From MADRE3 sp963718195 (GTDB lineage: Bacteria; Desulfobacterota; Desulfobulbia; Desulfobulbales; Desulfocapsaceae): a stretch of DNA of 64,000 nucleotides. The notes under the pieces are model-generated. The model worked only from the letters and a program-made list of their open reading frames with translations, ran no database searches and had not been told where the DNA came from. The position numbers and the translations under genes were made by a program. The stretch covers positions 1 to 64,000 of the forward strand of contig CAVQYQ010000003.1 in assembly GCA_963718195.1 (NCBI GenBank), written 5' to 3'. Each line of letters begins with the position of its first letter. The first letter of the stretch is position 1. Positions 1 to 8,520 of this stretch are shown piece after piece.

Positions 1-88
1 ACTGGCAGGTCAGTGTACAACTTGCAAAACCGCACGTTTGGCTATCCGTAATTTCCTCCATTATTAAAAACCATTAATTACAAGAGAT

Positions 89-481
89 ATGAACGATACA
101 TTTCAACAAATTAGCCTTGTTGGCTTTATGAAACACAACGGCGGTTTAGAGTTCAGAACAATTTCTGAATCTGATTTCCAATTCAGGGCTAGAATACAGG
201 ACATTCATTTGAATCCTGGTGGTATTACTCATGGTGGCTTCATCATGAGTCTGATGGATTCAGGAATGGGAACAGCCGCTCATCGGACACTCGGTAAGAA
301 CGCAAGAGCTGCAACAATTTCCTTCGATGTCAAATTTATCTCCGCCTCTAAAATGGGGGATTTACTGCTGGGCACAGCTAAAGTCCTAAGAAAAACACGC
401 TCCCTGATCTTCATGCAGGGCGAAATACGATGTGGTGAGCAGTTCATTGCAACTGCTGAGGGGATTTGGAAGGTACTCTAA
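89..481 (+). CDS. PaaI-family hotdog thioesterase
   Basis: 130-residue protein of the length expected for a single hotdog domain. The PaaI/YdiI-type signature is visible: Asn42 followed by H48-G49-G50 and then Asp57 in the long central helix, where the family places its catalytic acid/base and oxyanion residues. These enzymes hydrolyse acyl-CoA thioesters in the cytoplasm; the acyl substrate cannot be told from sequence. The ATG follows AAGAGAT closely. A 15-bp hairpin lies 33 bp after the stop, so it is probably monocistronic. The family call is firm, the substrate unknown. Confidence 0.85.
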   Translation: MNDTFQQISLVGFMKHNGGLEFRTISESDFQFRARIQDIHLNPGGITHGGFIMSLMDSGMGTAAHRTLGKNARAATISFDVKFISASKMGDLLLGTAKVLRKTRSLIFMQGEIRCGEQFIATAEGIWKVL

Positions 482-514
482 CATGCCTTGGTGGATTTTT
501 TTGTTAATCAAGCA

Positions 515-553
515 GTCAAATTATAGATTATGAGAACCAATCTATAATTTGGC
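515..553. terminator. Hairpin after the thioesterase gene
   Basis: A 13-bp perfect stem, arms 517-529 and 539-551 (CAAATTATAGATT and its complement), extends by a G-T and a G-C pair to 515-553 around a 9-nt loop. The right arm is followed by GCAGTGATTGCC rather than a T run, so intrinsic termination is uncertain. It lies between the thioesterase and the converging lipoprotein gene and could stop transcription from both sides. Confidence 0.4.
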
Positions 554-647
554 AGTGATTGCCTTTATTTCCCCGGTAACGTGTTAACACCAGAGTGTGC
601 ATCGCCACACTTTGATCGGAAAATCGTTGTTTAAGTATAGGATGATT

Positions 648-881
648 TCACTCTTGCTTGGTTGCTTCCTTAATCTCACGGGCCCGATCGTTACTTAACA
701 CTTCAACATTATTTGCTTTATTAATTGGTTTCTTAATCGATTCCACTGCACCCTGGGCAATTTTATCTGTTGTTTTCTTGATAACGTTTTTTTCTTCTGA
801 ATCTTCAGAATTAGAGCATGAGATCGTCAATGACAAGGCTACTATCTGTAAGACGGTGAAATAAAATTTTGATTTGCTCAT
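648..881 (-). CDS. Small lipoprotein, function unknown
   Basis: 77 residues with a short basic N-terminus, a hydrophobic stretch and a lipobox ending LTISC (Cys22), so it is predicted to be exported and lipidated. The mature part is charged (SEDSEEKN, then Lys/Glu-rich) with no domain I recognise. It begins 8 bp after the stop of the membrane-protein gene at 890-1507 on the same strand, so the two are probably one transcript. An overlapping plus-strand reading frame has no such signal and is treated as a shadow. Confidence 0.6.
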   Translation of the reverse strand: MSKSKFYFTVLQIVALSLTISCSNSEDSEEKNVIKKTTDKIAQGAVESIKKPINKANNVEVLSNDRAREIKEATKQE

Positions 882-889
882 AATTTAAA

Positions 890-1507
890 TCATTTCAAGG
901 TTGCCAATCCAGGTTCTGGTTTGTCGTAAAGAATCAGATAGATAATAAGGGTTGAGAAAATTACTACACTCATTACCAGCATAAGAAATACATCAGTGAC
1001 GTGGTAGGATAATTCTCTTTTTGCTGATAATATTTGTCCCCATCTATTCATTTTATGAGATAACTTCTCACTTTGTATTGTATCTTGTGATAGACCTGTA
1101 GCTGCTGGCTCAACCAGTAAGAAAGGGAGCGGAACTCCTTGACGACCATATAAGATCTTATCTGTAAGTGTTCTTTCATTAATACTATCGATTGAGTCGA
1201 GCAAGCCAACCAGGACTGGAGTAACCTCCCCCCCATGGTAATTTGAGAGTGTATTATTGGCAGAGTAGGCTTTAGAAAGGCCATACGTTAGTCCTGCCAG
1301 ATTAACAAACAGGATCCCAGCCATAATCAAGGCGTATAGATTTTTCCCTCTCACTTGGAGTTCCCAGAAACTCACGGTTAGAATGATTGTTGTGATTATA
1401 ATGGCTGGGTATTTGACGACTACTTGAAGGAAAAAATCGGTTGTGAATACAACTCCGGCAAGAAAGCCAACCCACATAGAGACTGTTATTAAAGGAAGAT
1501 ATTTCAT
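890..1507 (-). CDS. Predicted inner-membrane protein, unknown
   Basis: 205 residues. Hydrophobic segments lie near residues 5-28, 33-50, 58-78 and 172-195, with a hydrophilic loop of roughly 90 residues between the third and fourth that probably faces the periplasm. I recognise no family motif. It is the first gene of a likely two-gene unit with the lipoprotein at 648-881, so the pair may act together at the envelope. The region upstream (1508-1752) shows no gene. Confidence 0.55.
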   Translation of the reverse strand: MKYLPLITVSMWVGFLAGVVFTTDFFLQVVVKYPAIIITTIILTVSFWELQVRGKNLYALIMAGILFVNLAGLTYGLSKAYSANNTLSNYHGGEVTPVLVGLLDSIDSINERTLTDKILYGRQGVPLPFLLVEPAATGLSQDTIQSEKLSHKMNRWGQILSAKRELSYHVTDVFLMLVMSVVIFSTLIIYLILYDKPEPGLATLK

Positions 1508-1752
1508 ATTTGATCGGTCCAGGTTATTTTTATTCAGGATGGATAGATCTAGAATTAATCGAAAAATATAGAAGAAATTAACTAAATAGCCTTCTGTAAG
1601 ATTATGTCAGGATGACTATGGAATGTACAGATAGAATTATTTAAAGCCTTAAAAAGATATGTTGTAAATCTATCTATGGAGGAATGGTATTTTATTGATT
1701 ATATGCCAGTATTCAAACTGAATCTTGAGGGGATGGGCGAAACTATCAGAAT

Positions 1753-1926
1753 ATCATCATCTGGAAATTGATCAATAACTCGATCAACAGTACTTGCTGC
1801 CGTAGACGTATGAAGCGTGCCAAAAACCAAATGACCTGTCTCAGCAGTCTCAATGGCGATTTCGGTTGTTTCCAAATCACGTAGTTCACCAACCATTATG
1901 ATATCTGGATCTTGTCGGAGGGCGGC
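1753..1926 (-). pseudogene. pilT remnant (type IV pilus retraction ATPase)
   Basis: About 58 codons match the central part of PilT: the Walker-B region DPDIIMVGELRDLET and the His box ETGHLVFGTLHTS are both clear, followed by DRVIDQFP. A TGA stop sits immediately upstream of the conserved block, and after the block the frame continues into unrelated residues (DILIVSPIPSRF). The Walker A half and the C-terminal domain are missing. It is a decayed fragment left by deletion, not a functional ATPase. A pilin gene lies 3.3 kb away, but the two are not adjacent. Confidence 0.75.
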
Positions 1927-2064
1927 TCAATGATTGTCAGATCTCTACACCAGACAAATTTTCTATTTTTTTGAACGTGACCAGATCAAACCACGAAATG
2001 TGTGGAAAAATTTCTATTGCATGTTTAAGATGTATTTTAAAACTTATAAATTATATGTTTTAAT

Positions 2065-2550
2065 ATGAACACATTGTATTTTTTAAGGGATATCGTTGAG
2101 ATTACGGGAATTAACCAACCTAAGCTACAGCAATGGCTGCGAGATGGTTTTGTTCGAGCTACGATAAAGGGAAAGGGGTCTGGGTCGAGGAACATGTTCG
2201 ACTTTAACAATTTGTGCGAGATCGTACTTTTTTCACGTCTTGTTAAGAGTGGGCTGTCCAGGAGGGAAGCGTCTGTTAAATCACAAACAATACCTTCTCT
2301 AGAGTTGATGGAAGAGAAGCTAAAAGGCCCATTTTTTTTCAATATCTTTTCTGACTTCGCCGGAAATCAACCAACATTATCGACATTGAGTGCTCCTGAA
2401 GACTCGCGTGTTAACCCTGAAAAAATGGTTTTGGAAAGTGGTCTTGATGTGAGCAGCTACGATATGATAATGATGCTGAACATAAGAAAACTTTACACTG
2501 ATGTTAAAATTGCTGTAGCAAGATACGAATCTGGAAAACTACAACAGTAA
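2065..2550 (+). CDS. MerR-like winged-helix DNA-binding protein
   Basis: 161 residues. The first 70 resemble the MerR-type helix-turn-helix: FLRDIVEITGINQPKLQQWL, then a basic stretch GKGSGSRNMFDF, then an aliphatic helix ending in SRREAS. In this fold the segment after GSR-xx-FDF is the wing and following helix. The C-terminal half has no metal- or ligand-binding motif I recognise. The gene stands alone in an AT-rich stretch, which may reflect transfer. The target is unknown. Confidence 0.6.
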   Translation: MNTLYFLRDIVEITGINQPKLQQWLRDGFVRATIKGKGSGSRNMFDFNNLCEIVLFSRLVKSGLSRREASVKSQTIPSLELMEEKLKGPFFFNIFSDFAGNQPTLSTLSAPEDSRVNPEKMVLESGLDVSSYDMIMMLNIRKLYTDVKIAVARYESGKLQQ

Positions 2551-2761
2551 TATATTTTTTTTGCATCAAATGTATAACATGCAAGTTAAAAGCTATTAAG
2601 TGTATTTATTATAAGTAATTTATTAAAACTATATTAATTCATGTAGTTAACGGCCTGTTGGGAAAACAAGACCACCTCGCTCTCTGCCGTTACAAAATGC
2701 GAGAGTGAGTCTAAGGCAAAAACAATTCTCACCAATGAGAAGAGGAAATTGCCATATAATA

Positions 2762-3763
2762 TTAACGACAAAGCACAATGCGAAAATGTGCTTTGCCACT
2801 TCTTAACCGTGCTATGGCCTCATTGATTTGATCAAAACTGTACGTCTCTATAACGGGGGAAATGTCATGCTGAGCTGCAAAGTTAAGCATTTTCGTAATA
2901 TTGCCTGGACTGCCAACTGGAGAACCTGAAACAGATCTCTGTCCCATAATCAAGGGGAACACACCGATATCAAGCGGTTCAAGCGTTGCACCAACAAAAT
3001 GAAGTCGCCCTTTTGTCCGCAGGGTTCCGAGGTACGTGTTCCAGTCAAGTTTAACGTTGACGGTTGATAAAATGAAATCGAATTGGCCTGCAGCCGCTTC
3101 AATTTCGGAATTGTCACGAGAGTTTATCGCTTTATGAGCACCTAATTGTAGAACCTCTTTCTTCTTCTCTGCACTTGAGGTAAAGGCTGTAACCTCGCAT
3201 CCCCAGGCATTTAGAAACTGCAGCGCCATGTGCCCAAGTCCGCCAATTCCGATCACGGCCACCTTGTCAGTTGGTTTAATACCAAACTGAAGCAGTGGAT
3301 TGAATACGGTAATTCCGCCACAAAAAAGAGGTCCGGCACGTTCCTTGTCGATTGTATCGGGAAGCTTTACAACACTCATTGCTCCAGCCCGCACTTTATC
3401 TGCGAAACCACCATGGTGGGCAATAATCGTTGATTCAGCCGTAGCGCATAAATTATGATCGCCAGAGAGGCAGGAGTCACAGGTCATGCAATAGTCGGAG
3501 TGCCAGCCTAAGCCAACAAGATCTCCAACCTTGAGATGGGTGACTTTACTTCCCGCAGATGAGATAGTCCCAATCACCTCGTGGCCAGGAACAAGGGGAT
3601 ACTGGGTAATTCCCCATTCATTATCAATCATTGATACATCGCTGTGGCAGATTCCACAATATTCTACATCGATTTCGACATCAGTATCCTTGAGTGGACC
3701 TGGGTCATATTCAAACGGTTTAAGTTCTCCCTGGGGTTCATGAACGGCAAATGCATTAATCAT
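2762..3763 (-). CDS. Zinc-dependent NAD(P) alcohol dehydrogenase (YahK/CAD type)
   Basis: Medium-chain dehydrogenase that interconverts alcohols and aldehydes. Visible marks, counted from a Met five codons upstream of the chosen start: catalytic zinc region CGICHSD with GHE shortly after; structural zinc cysteines C97, C100, C103 and C111; Rossmann motif GIGGLGH near 177. Length and the CGICHSD pattern fit the cinnamyl-alcohol/YahK branch, usually NADPH-specific and acting on aldehydes. I chose the ATG at 3763 because GAGG precedes it at good spacing; the upstream ATG at 3778 has no ribosome site. The CurA-like gene lies upstream on the same strand, 191 bp away. The physiological substrate is unknown. 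Confidence 0.85.
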   Translation of the reverse strand: MINAFAVHEPQGELKPFEYDPGPLKDTDVEIDVEYCGICHSDVSMIDNEWGITQYPLVPGHEVIGTISSAGSKVTHLKVGDLVGLGWHSDYCMTCDSCLSGDHNLCATAESTIIAHHGGFADKVRAGAMSVVKLPDTIDKERAGPLFCGGITVFNPLLQFGIKPTDKVAVIGIGGLGHMALQFLNAWGCEVTAFTSSAEKKKEVLQLGAHKAINSRDNSEIEAAAGQFDFILSTVNVKLDWNTYLGTLRTKGRLHFVGATLEPLDIGVFPLIMGQRSVSGSPVGSPGNITKMLNFAAQHDISPVIETYSFDQINEAIARLRSGKAHFRIVLCR

Positions 3764-3954
3764 TTTATTTAACCTCATTATTCAGTTGAGTTTTTTTTGT
3801 GACATTGAACCTGCTTGCCGGGATTGTAACAATACGCTGCATGGCAACTTGAGAAGATGGGGGTTCTGTACCCAAATCTTTCTGTCTGTTCTCCACGTTT
3901 GTCAGGTGATGCACAAGAATCATCAAAATAATAAACTATCTTTTAAAAGAGTGT

Positions 3955-4995
3955 TTATCGATGCTCGTCACTAACTTTGATGACGAGTTTTCCAAAATTT
4001 TTACCTTCCAGCATGCCAATAAAGGCTTCTGGTGCATTCTCCAGACCTTCCACCACTTGTTCCCGGTAATGGATTTTCCCGGTTTTTATCATTTCTGTCA
4101 TGTCCGTGGCGAATTCATTGTATCGATGGCCATAATCGTCAAAGATTATAAAACCTTGCATCTTGATGCGTTTGACGAGAATTGTAGCCATGAGGACAGA
4201 CAAACGATCGGGGCCATCTGGAAGCTTGGTTGCATTATATCTTGAGACAAGGCCGCATACCGGAATCCTTGCTCCAACATTCAGTAATGGTAAAACACCA
4301 TCAAATACTTTTCCGCCGACATTTTCATAGTAGATGTCGATGCCGTTGGGACAGGCCTGTTGCAGCTGGTCAGCAAATTCGGGATCTTTGTGATCGAGAC
4401 ACTCATCAAAACCAAGCGTCTCTCTGGCATAGCTGCATTTTTCAGGGCCACCGGCAACACCAACCACACGGCAGCCTCTTAACTTCCCGATCTGTCCGAC
4501 CGTTGCGCCAACAGGACCAGTTGCTGCAGCTACCACGAGGGTATCACCTTGTTTTGGTTTCCCAATGTCCAGTAACCCCATATAGGCCGTAAATCCAGGC
4601 ATCCCTAAAATCCCGAGAGCGAATGAAGGTTGTTCGGGATTTTTACCCAACTTGGTTAAATCATAACCATCTGAAACTGCATAAAGCTGCCAGCCGCAGT
4701 AACCAAGAACCCAGTCGCCAATTTCAAAATCGGGATTTCGGGAATCTACAATTTGACAAACAGTGCCCCCAACCATTACGGCATCGATATCTACCGGGGG
4801 AGCGTAAGATGGAGAGTCACTCATCCGGCCGCGCATATATGGGTCAAGCGACAGATAGACGCTTCGCAGTAATACCTGCCCATTACCCGGCTCCGGCCTT
4901 GAGGTTTCTTCAAGTCTAAAATTGTCTCTGCTCGGCGCGCCTTTCGGGCGAGAAGCAAGCACAACACGACGATTTATCTTTCTAACGTGTTCCAT
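3955..4995 (-). CDS. NADPH-dependent enone/alkenal reductase, CurA/PTGR type
   Basis: 346-residue zinc-free medium-chain reductase. The N-terminus has the family's LSLDPYMRGRM block; the cofactor domain has AAATGPVGATVGQIGKLRGC and the later YYENVGG motif. These proteins reduce activated carbon-carbon double bonds (enones, alkenals) with NADPH in the cytoplasm. The ATG is preceded by AAGGAAAAT at good spacing. It lies in the same direction as the alcohol dehydrogenase downstream, so both may handle reactive carbonyl compounds; co-transcription is not proven. Confidence 0.85.
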   Translation of the reverse strand: MEHVRKINRRVVLASRPKGAPSRDNFRLEETSRPEPGNGQVLLRSVYLSLDPYMRGRMSDSPSYAPPVDIDAVMVGGTVCQIVDSRNPDFEIGDWVLGYCGWQLYAVSDGYDLTKLGKNPEQPSFALGILGMPGFTAYMGLLDIGKPKQGDTLVVAAATGPVGATVGQIGKLRGCRVVGVAGGPEKCSYARETLGFDECLDHKDPEFADQLQQACPNGIDIYYENVGGKVFDGVLPLLNVGARIPVCGLVSRYNATKLPDGPDRLSVLMATILVKRIKMQGFIIFDDYGHRYNEFATDMTEMIKTGKIHYREQVVEGLENAPEAFIGMLEGKNFGKLVIKVSDEHR

Positions 4996-5232
4996 ATTAT
5001 TTTCCTTATTCTTGCTAACCAGCGATGGAGAATCTTTTGCTGAATATCTTTCAACCTGGCAGAAACTGTAATGCTTGTGGGGCAGGTCGTCTAACAGGAG
5101 CAGGAAAATAAATGATTTGAATTGAAAATTTTCTGTGAAATTAATTGTAATGCCGATTGGTAAGGAGCCAGAATGATTATTTTCTGGTGGGGGAAAAACT
5201 GAGAGGGTTGCTGCCAGAGGGAATGTACCTCC

Positions 5233-5643
5233 TCATCTACTCACAAGAACTTTTTGGTACGTTGTATTGTTCAGCCAGCCATCGCCGGCAACATTGACAG
5301 GGTTTCTACTCGTATAATTTACGGGACAACCATTGGATGCATCTGATACCTGAATGGTAATAACACCATTGGCATCTGTTGTGATCGTATAATTGTTTAC
5401 CGACGGAATAAACGATTGATCTCCGGTGGCGATAATCGTGTGTGAAGGGATTGCAAAATAATCGGCAACTGATGCTACAAGATTATTGGCGTCTGTTTCA
5501 ACCCCAGAGCAGTAGGATTTATTGCGGTAGCTTATAAAGTTTGGGATAGCAATCGATGCAAGGATACCAATGATGGCGATCACAATCATCAGCTCAATAA
5601 GTGTAAATCCTCTGTTGTCAGGAGTGGGGATTAATTTTTTCAT
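5233..5643 (-). CDS. pilA: Type IV major pilin (PilA-like)
   Basis: Class III signal: short leader MKKLIPTPDNRG, cleavage before Phe, then TLIELMIVIAIIGILASIAI with Glu at position 5 of the mature protein, as prepilin peptidase and pilus assembly require. The C-terminal globular part has two cysteines (SYCSGVE and NGCPVNY) that could form the pilin disulfide loop. The mature protein is about 124 residues. In-frame Met codons exist at 5682 and 5703, but a sigma-54-like promoter at 5717-5732 would start RNA near 5706, which favours the Met at 5643. No other intact pilus gene is nearby, only the pilT remnant. Confidence 0.85.
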   Translation of the reverse strand: MKKLIPTPDNRGFTLIELMIVIAIIGILASIAIPNFISYRNKSYCSGVETDANNLVASVADYFAIPSHTIIATGDQSFIPSVNNYTITTDANGVITIQVSDASNGCPVNYTSRNPVNVAGDGWLNNTTYQKVLVSR

Positions 5644-5716
5644 ACGTTTTGTGTGGGTTGAGAAAATTTGGTTGATATCCATCCCTAAAATCCCAAAAAC
5701 CATCTACGTTGCAATT

Positions 5717-5732
5717 TGCATAAAACAGGCCA
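5717..5732 (-). promoter_or_regulatory. Sigma-54 type -24/-12 promoter for the pilin gene
   Basis: On the minus strand the sequence TGGCCTGTTTTATGCA has GG and GC separated by exactly 10 bases, the invariant spacing of sigma-54 promoters, with TGGC and TGCA flanks close to consensus. Predicted transcript start is near 5706, about 60 bp before the pilin ATG. pilA of many proteobacteria is transcribed by sigma-54 with PilR, which supports the reading. Confidence 0.6.
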
Positions 5733-6102
5733 GAATACTGCAGTTTGTTAAATATGCGATTACTTGCTGATATTATTTAGCATAATATTTGGTTAGAAAA
5801 ATCGAATTACGCACGGTGTTGATTGCTTTTGTAATATGGACAACGATTTCGCAATGAGCGTCAGTGTATGACAAAATTTTGCACCGTTTTCTTTTCATTA
5901 CATAAATGTAATGAGAGGTTGGGACAGATCGGATTGCTTGGTCAGTTTATTGACTCGGTCGAATAACAGATATGAAGGGCAATTTAAAAAAATCGATACC
6001 TTTGGTTTTCTGAATTATTCCAATGGGATGAAAATACTCGGTGCTTATGGATCGGTAGACTTTCAGTTTTTTTCTGGGTGAGAAGGTTACTGTTCTGGAA
6101 AA
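5733..6102. other. Gene-free stretch between pilin and lipoprotein genes
   Basis: About 370 bp, AT-rich, with no convincing reading frame on either strand. It should contain the upstream activator sites expected for a sigma-54 promoter, but I could not pick a specific inverted repeat with confidence. Confidence 0.4.
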
Positions 6103-6849
6103 TCAAAAAGACAAGACTTTTCTTATTTGTAAGGGGTTGTACCCGAAAATCGCATTCAAATGATGGAGCAATGCATGCTGTCCCTCTGTTCTCCAGGTCT
6201 CTGAAATTTTTTTATCGACTTCTTGATATCTCTGGAGCAGTTGGTGAATATCGGTATGGTCTTGAGGATAATTTTGCATAAAATCATCAATAAGTCCAAG
6301 CCACAATGAACTTGCACCCATAATGAATGACGGCCAGTTTCTCTGGAGGGCAGGAGACCAATTGTGATCACTGGTATCTTCAACATGGGGCAGCTGACGA
6401 TCGTTTGGATCGTCTATCAGCACTAATTTTATGAGATTGGCGTCGTAGGCTTCCTGTAGGAGAATGCTCTTGGTGATTTCGGTGAAGATACGGGTAGCAA
6501 CCTCTGGTTTGCTATAGAATAAAAAGGAGAACTGATGCCCGGTAGCATCGCGAGCGGCCCTGCGGTGAAAGCGCCAGTAGGTAATTCCGTCGATCTGTTC
6601 TACAAGAATAGGGGCAACCACTGCATGAGCAAGGAGCAGATCCATCTCCCAGTTGATTTCAGCTCCATCGGGCCAGATAATCTGAAAATTGCATCTCCAC
6701 CAGTAATTATTCTCCGCATCCTGGAACCCCGGAGAAATCTGATTTTTTGATGGCATCTGGACCGGATTTTTATGGGTGCTGCAGCCAATGACCAGAACGC
6801 CCATGAGAATAATCAGTAGCAGACTCTTTTTTTTAATAATGGATATCAT
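6103..6849 (-). CDS. Predicted lipoprotein, function unknown
   Basis: From the Met at 6849 the protein has a basic start (MISIIKKK), a hydrophobic core and a lipobox VIGC-S, giving a lipidated mature protein of about 225 residues. It contains WWRCNFQIIWPDG, WRFHRRAARDATGHQF and a C-terminal region with repeated His (QHALLHHLNA), but I recognise no family. An in-frame upstream Met at 6924 would put 25 extra residues before the signal peptide, which is unlikely. It is divergent from the HExxH gene at 6995 and shares the 145-bp intergenic space, so they may be co-regulated. Confidence 0.6.
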   Translation of the reverse strand: MISIIKKKSLLLIILMGVLVIGCSTHKNPVQMPSKNQISPGFQDAENNYWWRCNFQIIWPDGAEINWEMDLLLAHAVVAPILVEQIDGITYWRFHRRAARDATGHQFSFLFYSKPEVATRIFTEITKSILLQEAYDANLIKLVLIDDPNDRQLPHVEDTSDHNWSPALQRNWPSFIMGASSLWLGLIDDFMQNYPQDHTDIHQLLQRYQEVDKKISETWRTEGQHALLHHLNAIFGYNPLQIRKVLSF

Positions 6850-6994
6850 TTTGGTTCTACTCTTGAATTTTAGGGGTTTGCATTTAAATTCTGGATAATT
6901 GCATTTTACCACAAGCGATAACAAACGTGTTGGTGGAATGCAAGGATCTGGACTATGCAGTGCTTTAAAGGAAATTCAACACAGAGTAAAGAGC

Positions 6995-7702
6995 ATGAAA
7001 ATCAAAGAGGTTTTTCAACCAATTGGTATCATAATTCTTGGCATTTTTCTCCTGCATGTTGAAGCCAAGGGCTCGGAGAGTTTGGCCTGTGAAGGAAATG
7101 AGTTTATCGAGATTGTAACTCCTGATGATACAATGAACGATACGATTTGCGTTGCCTCGTTCAAGGCTATCCAATTTTTAGCGCAGTATGACCTGCACCC
7201 AAAACGTACCATTACGATTGAAATCGTAGAAAGGGCCATTGATAGCAACGGCTATGTTGCTTTTGGCAGCTACAATCGCCAGACAGATATTATCCAGTTG
7301 ATGTCTTATGCTGCGATAATAAGCGCCAACCAGTCACCGCAAATGTATGAGCAACCTTTTGATGTCGAACACTACCAAGGTGCCATTGCTCATGAAATAA
7401 CACATGCCGTTTTTCATCATAATTCAAGAAATATCGAGGATCAACTGACCAATGCAACGCAGGAATATCTTGCCCATTCCACACAGCTGGGGGTTTTGGC
7501 AACAGATCGTCGTAACACGATTATTGCTGCCAGTGATGTTGGGTCATGGGAATCTGGTGACTCAATCAGTGAAGTCTATATGGGGCTTAACCCCACAGGA
7601 TTTGCAGTGAAATCGTATCTACACCTCACCAATTTGCAGGATCCAGAGCCGTTTATCAAGCTCCTTTTACATAACAACTGGTTTTATATTTCAGTACCTT
7701 GA
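6995..7702 (+). CDS. Exported HExxH zinc-protease-like protein
   Basis: 235 residues from the ATG at 6995: basic start MKIKEVF, hydrophobic segment GIIILGIFLLHV and a likely signal cleavage near AKG. The mature domain has the gluzincin-like motif AHEITHAVFHH, in which the two His of HExxH would bind zinc; downstream TQEYLAHSTQ may supply the third ligand. Lineage-specific putative peptidases of this size exist, but I cannot name the family with certainty. A reading frame extending upstream to 6899 gives no sensible signal peptide. The substrate is unknown and catalytic activity unproven. Confidence 0.6.
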   Translation: MKIKEVFQPIGIIILGIFLLHVEAKGSESLACEGNEFIEIVTPDDTMNDTICVASFKAIQFLAQYDLHPKRTITIEIVERAIDSNGYVAFGSYNRQTDIIQLMSYAAIISANQSPQMYEQPFDVEHYQGAIAHEITHAVFHHNSRNIEDQLTNATQEYLAHSTQLGVLATDRRNTIIAASDVGSWESGDSISEVYMGLNPTGFAVKSYLHLTNLQDPEPFIKLLLHNNWFYISVP

Positions 7703-7774
7703 GTCGGATGCTGTCTGGTTGATCTGGTAGCCACCATTATTTTGAGCCTCGACTGAATAGCTATTTAATACCTT

Positions 7775-8230
7775 TTATTTTGCAAGCAGATAGAGTTCCC
7801 AAACGACGACGGAGCCAAACAAAAGGCCACAGAATGGAATCACGAGTAATCCGATACGGAAGCGTACAGAGATGATGGCGTTAAGGATGACGATGATAAA
7901 AAGCCCCAATGCCGTGAGGCCATATTTGACGATTACAAAGGTACCAGGTCCAAGATCGATGTAGAATTTCATAAGTGGGTTGAGCTCCACGGCACCTCTC
8001 GCCAGGAGTAAGAGGGTTAAGGCTGCATCGAGCAAACTCAAGCTCAGTACAATCAAGATGCCGATCAGTAAAGATGGGTGGTACTGATCAAACATGGTGA
8101 TCTGCTCACCATCCTCAGAACGCCTAAGACTTCTTCGGTTGCCCCGAAAGAACAAGAATTTGTAGAACGGGATATGCTTTTGCCGGCGGTCTTGGCCAGA
8201 GCGACGGTCTCTGTCAGTATCTCTTTTCAA
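7775..8230 (-). CDS. DUF5658-like small membrane protein
   Basis: 151 residues: a strongly basic cytoplasmic N-terminus (repeated DRRSGQDRRQK and RGNRRSLRRSED), then four hydrophobic helices. The first of these contains LLDAALTLLLLARGAVELNPLM, and the D-x-x-xT plus E-x-NP pattern is the hallmark of the DUF5658 family. The function of the family is not known to me. The gene appears monocistronic. Confidence 0.65.
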   Translation of the reverse strand: MKRDTDRDRRSGQDRRQKHIPFYKFLFFRGNRRSLRRSEDGEQITMFDQYHPSLLIGILIVLSLSLLDAALTLLLLARGAVELNPLMKFYIDLGPGTFVIVKYGLTALGLFIIVILNAIISVRFRIGLLVIPFCGLLFGSVVVWELYLLAK

Positions 8231-8324
8231 TTGAACACCTTTTGGTCTGGTATATTGATATTGTAGATCCCAGAGAATTTGCTGACAAGTTTATCTTATA
8301 TAAAAATTGTAGGAGGCTTCTAAA

Positions 8325-8366
8325 ATGCAGTTCAGGAGAAAGGTTGTTCTGACGTTAACTGCTTGA
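8325..8366 (+). other. Possible 13-codon small ORF with strong ribosome site
   Basis: AGGAGG at 8311-8316 lies 8 bp before an ATG that opens a 13-residue frame (MQFRRKVVLTLTA, then TGA). The peptide has the basic-then-hydrophobic start of a signal peptide. It may be the 5' remnant of a decayed exported-protein gene, a leader peptide, or chance. Nothing downstream in this frame continues it. Confidence 0.2.
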
Positions 8367-8428
8367 AATAAAGTCCATATTTCCCAGCAGGCAGCAGAAG
8401 ACGTTGGTTTGACAACTGCAGATGGGAA

Positions 8429-8450
8429 CCCATAGACGGCAGTCTATGGG
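8429..8450. other. Perfect 9-bp hairpin downstream of the NQR-hybrid operon
   Basis: Arms CCCATAGAC (8429-8437) and GTCTATGGG (8442-8450) enclose a GGCA loop. On the minus strand the operon ends at 8521, so the hairpin would form in its 3' trailer about 70 nt after the stop. There is no U run on either side, so it fits a 3'-end-stabilising stem better than a classical intrinsic terminator. Confidence 0.4.
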
Positions 8451-8520
8451 GAAATTACCAACAACTCACGTGGCTGGTGGCTCCAGATATTTTCATGGTG
8501 CACCAGGTTTCAGATGATGG

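Noticed and set aside
1..77. Possible 3' ends of an upstream plus-strand gene in the first bases
   Set aside because: Three frames are open from the edge to stops at about 51, 67 and 77; none gives enough residues to choose.
658..864. Plus-strand reading frame opposite the lipoprotein gene
   Set aside because: No ribosome site or domain; the opposite strand has a lipobox protein in an operon-like position.
8429..8450. Classical intrinsic terminator of the hybrid operon
   Set aside because: Stem is perfect but no U run follows on either strand, so only listed as a hairpin.
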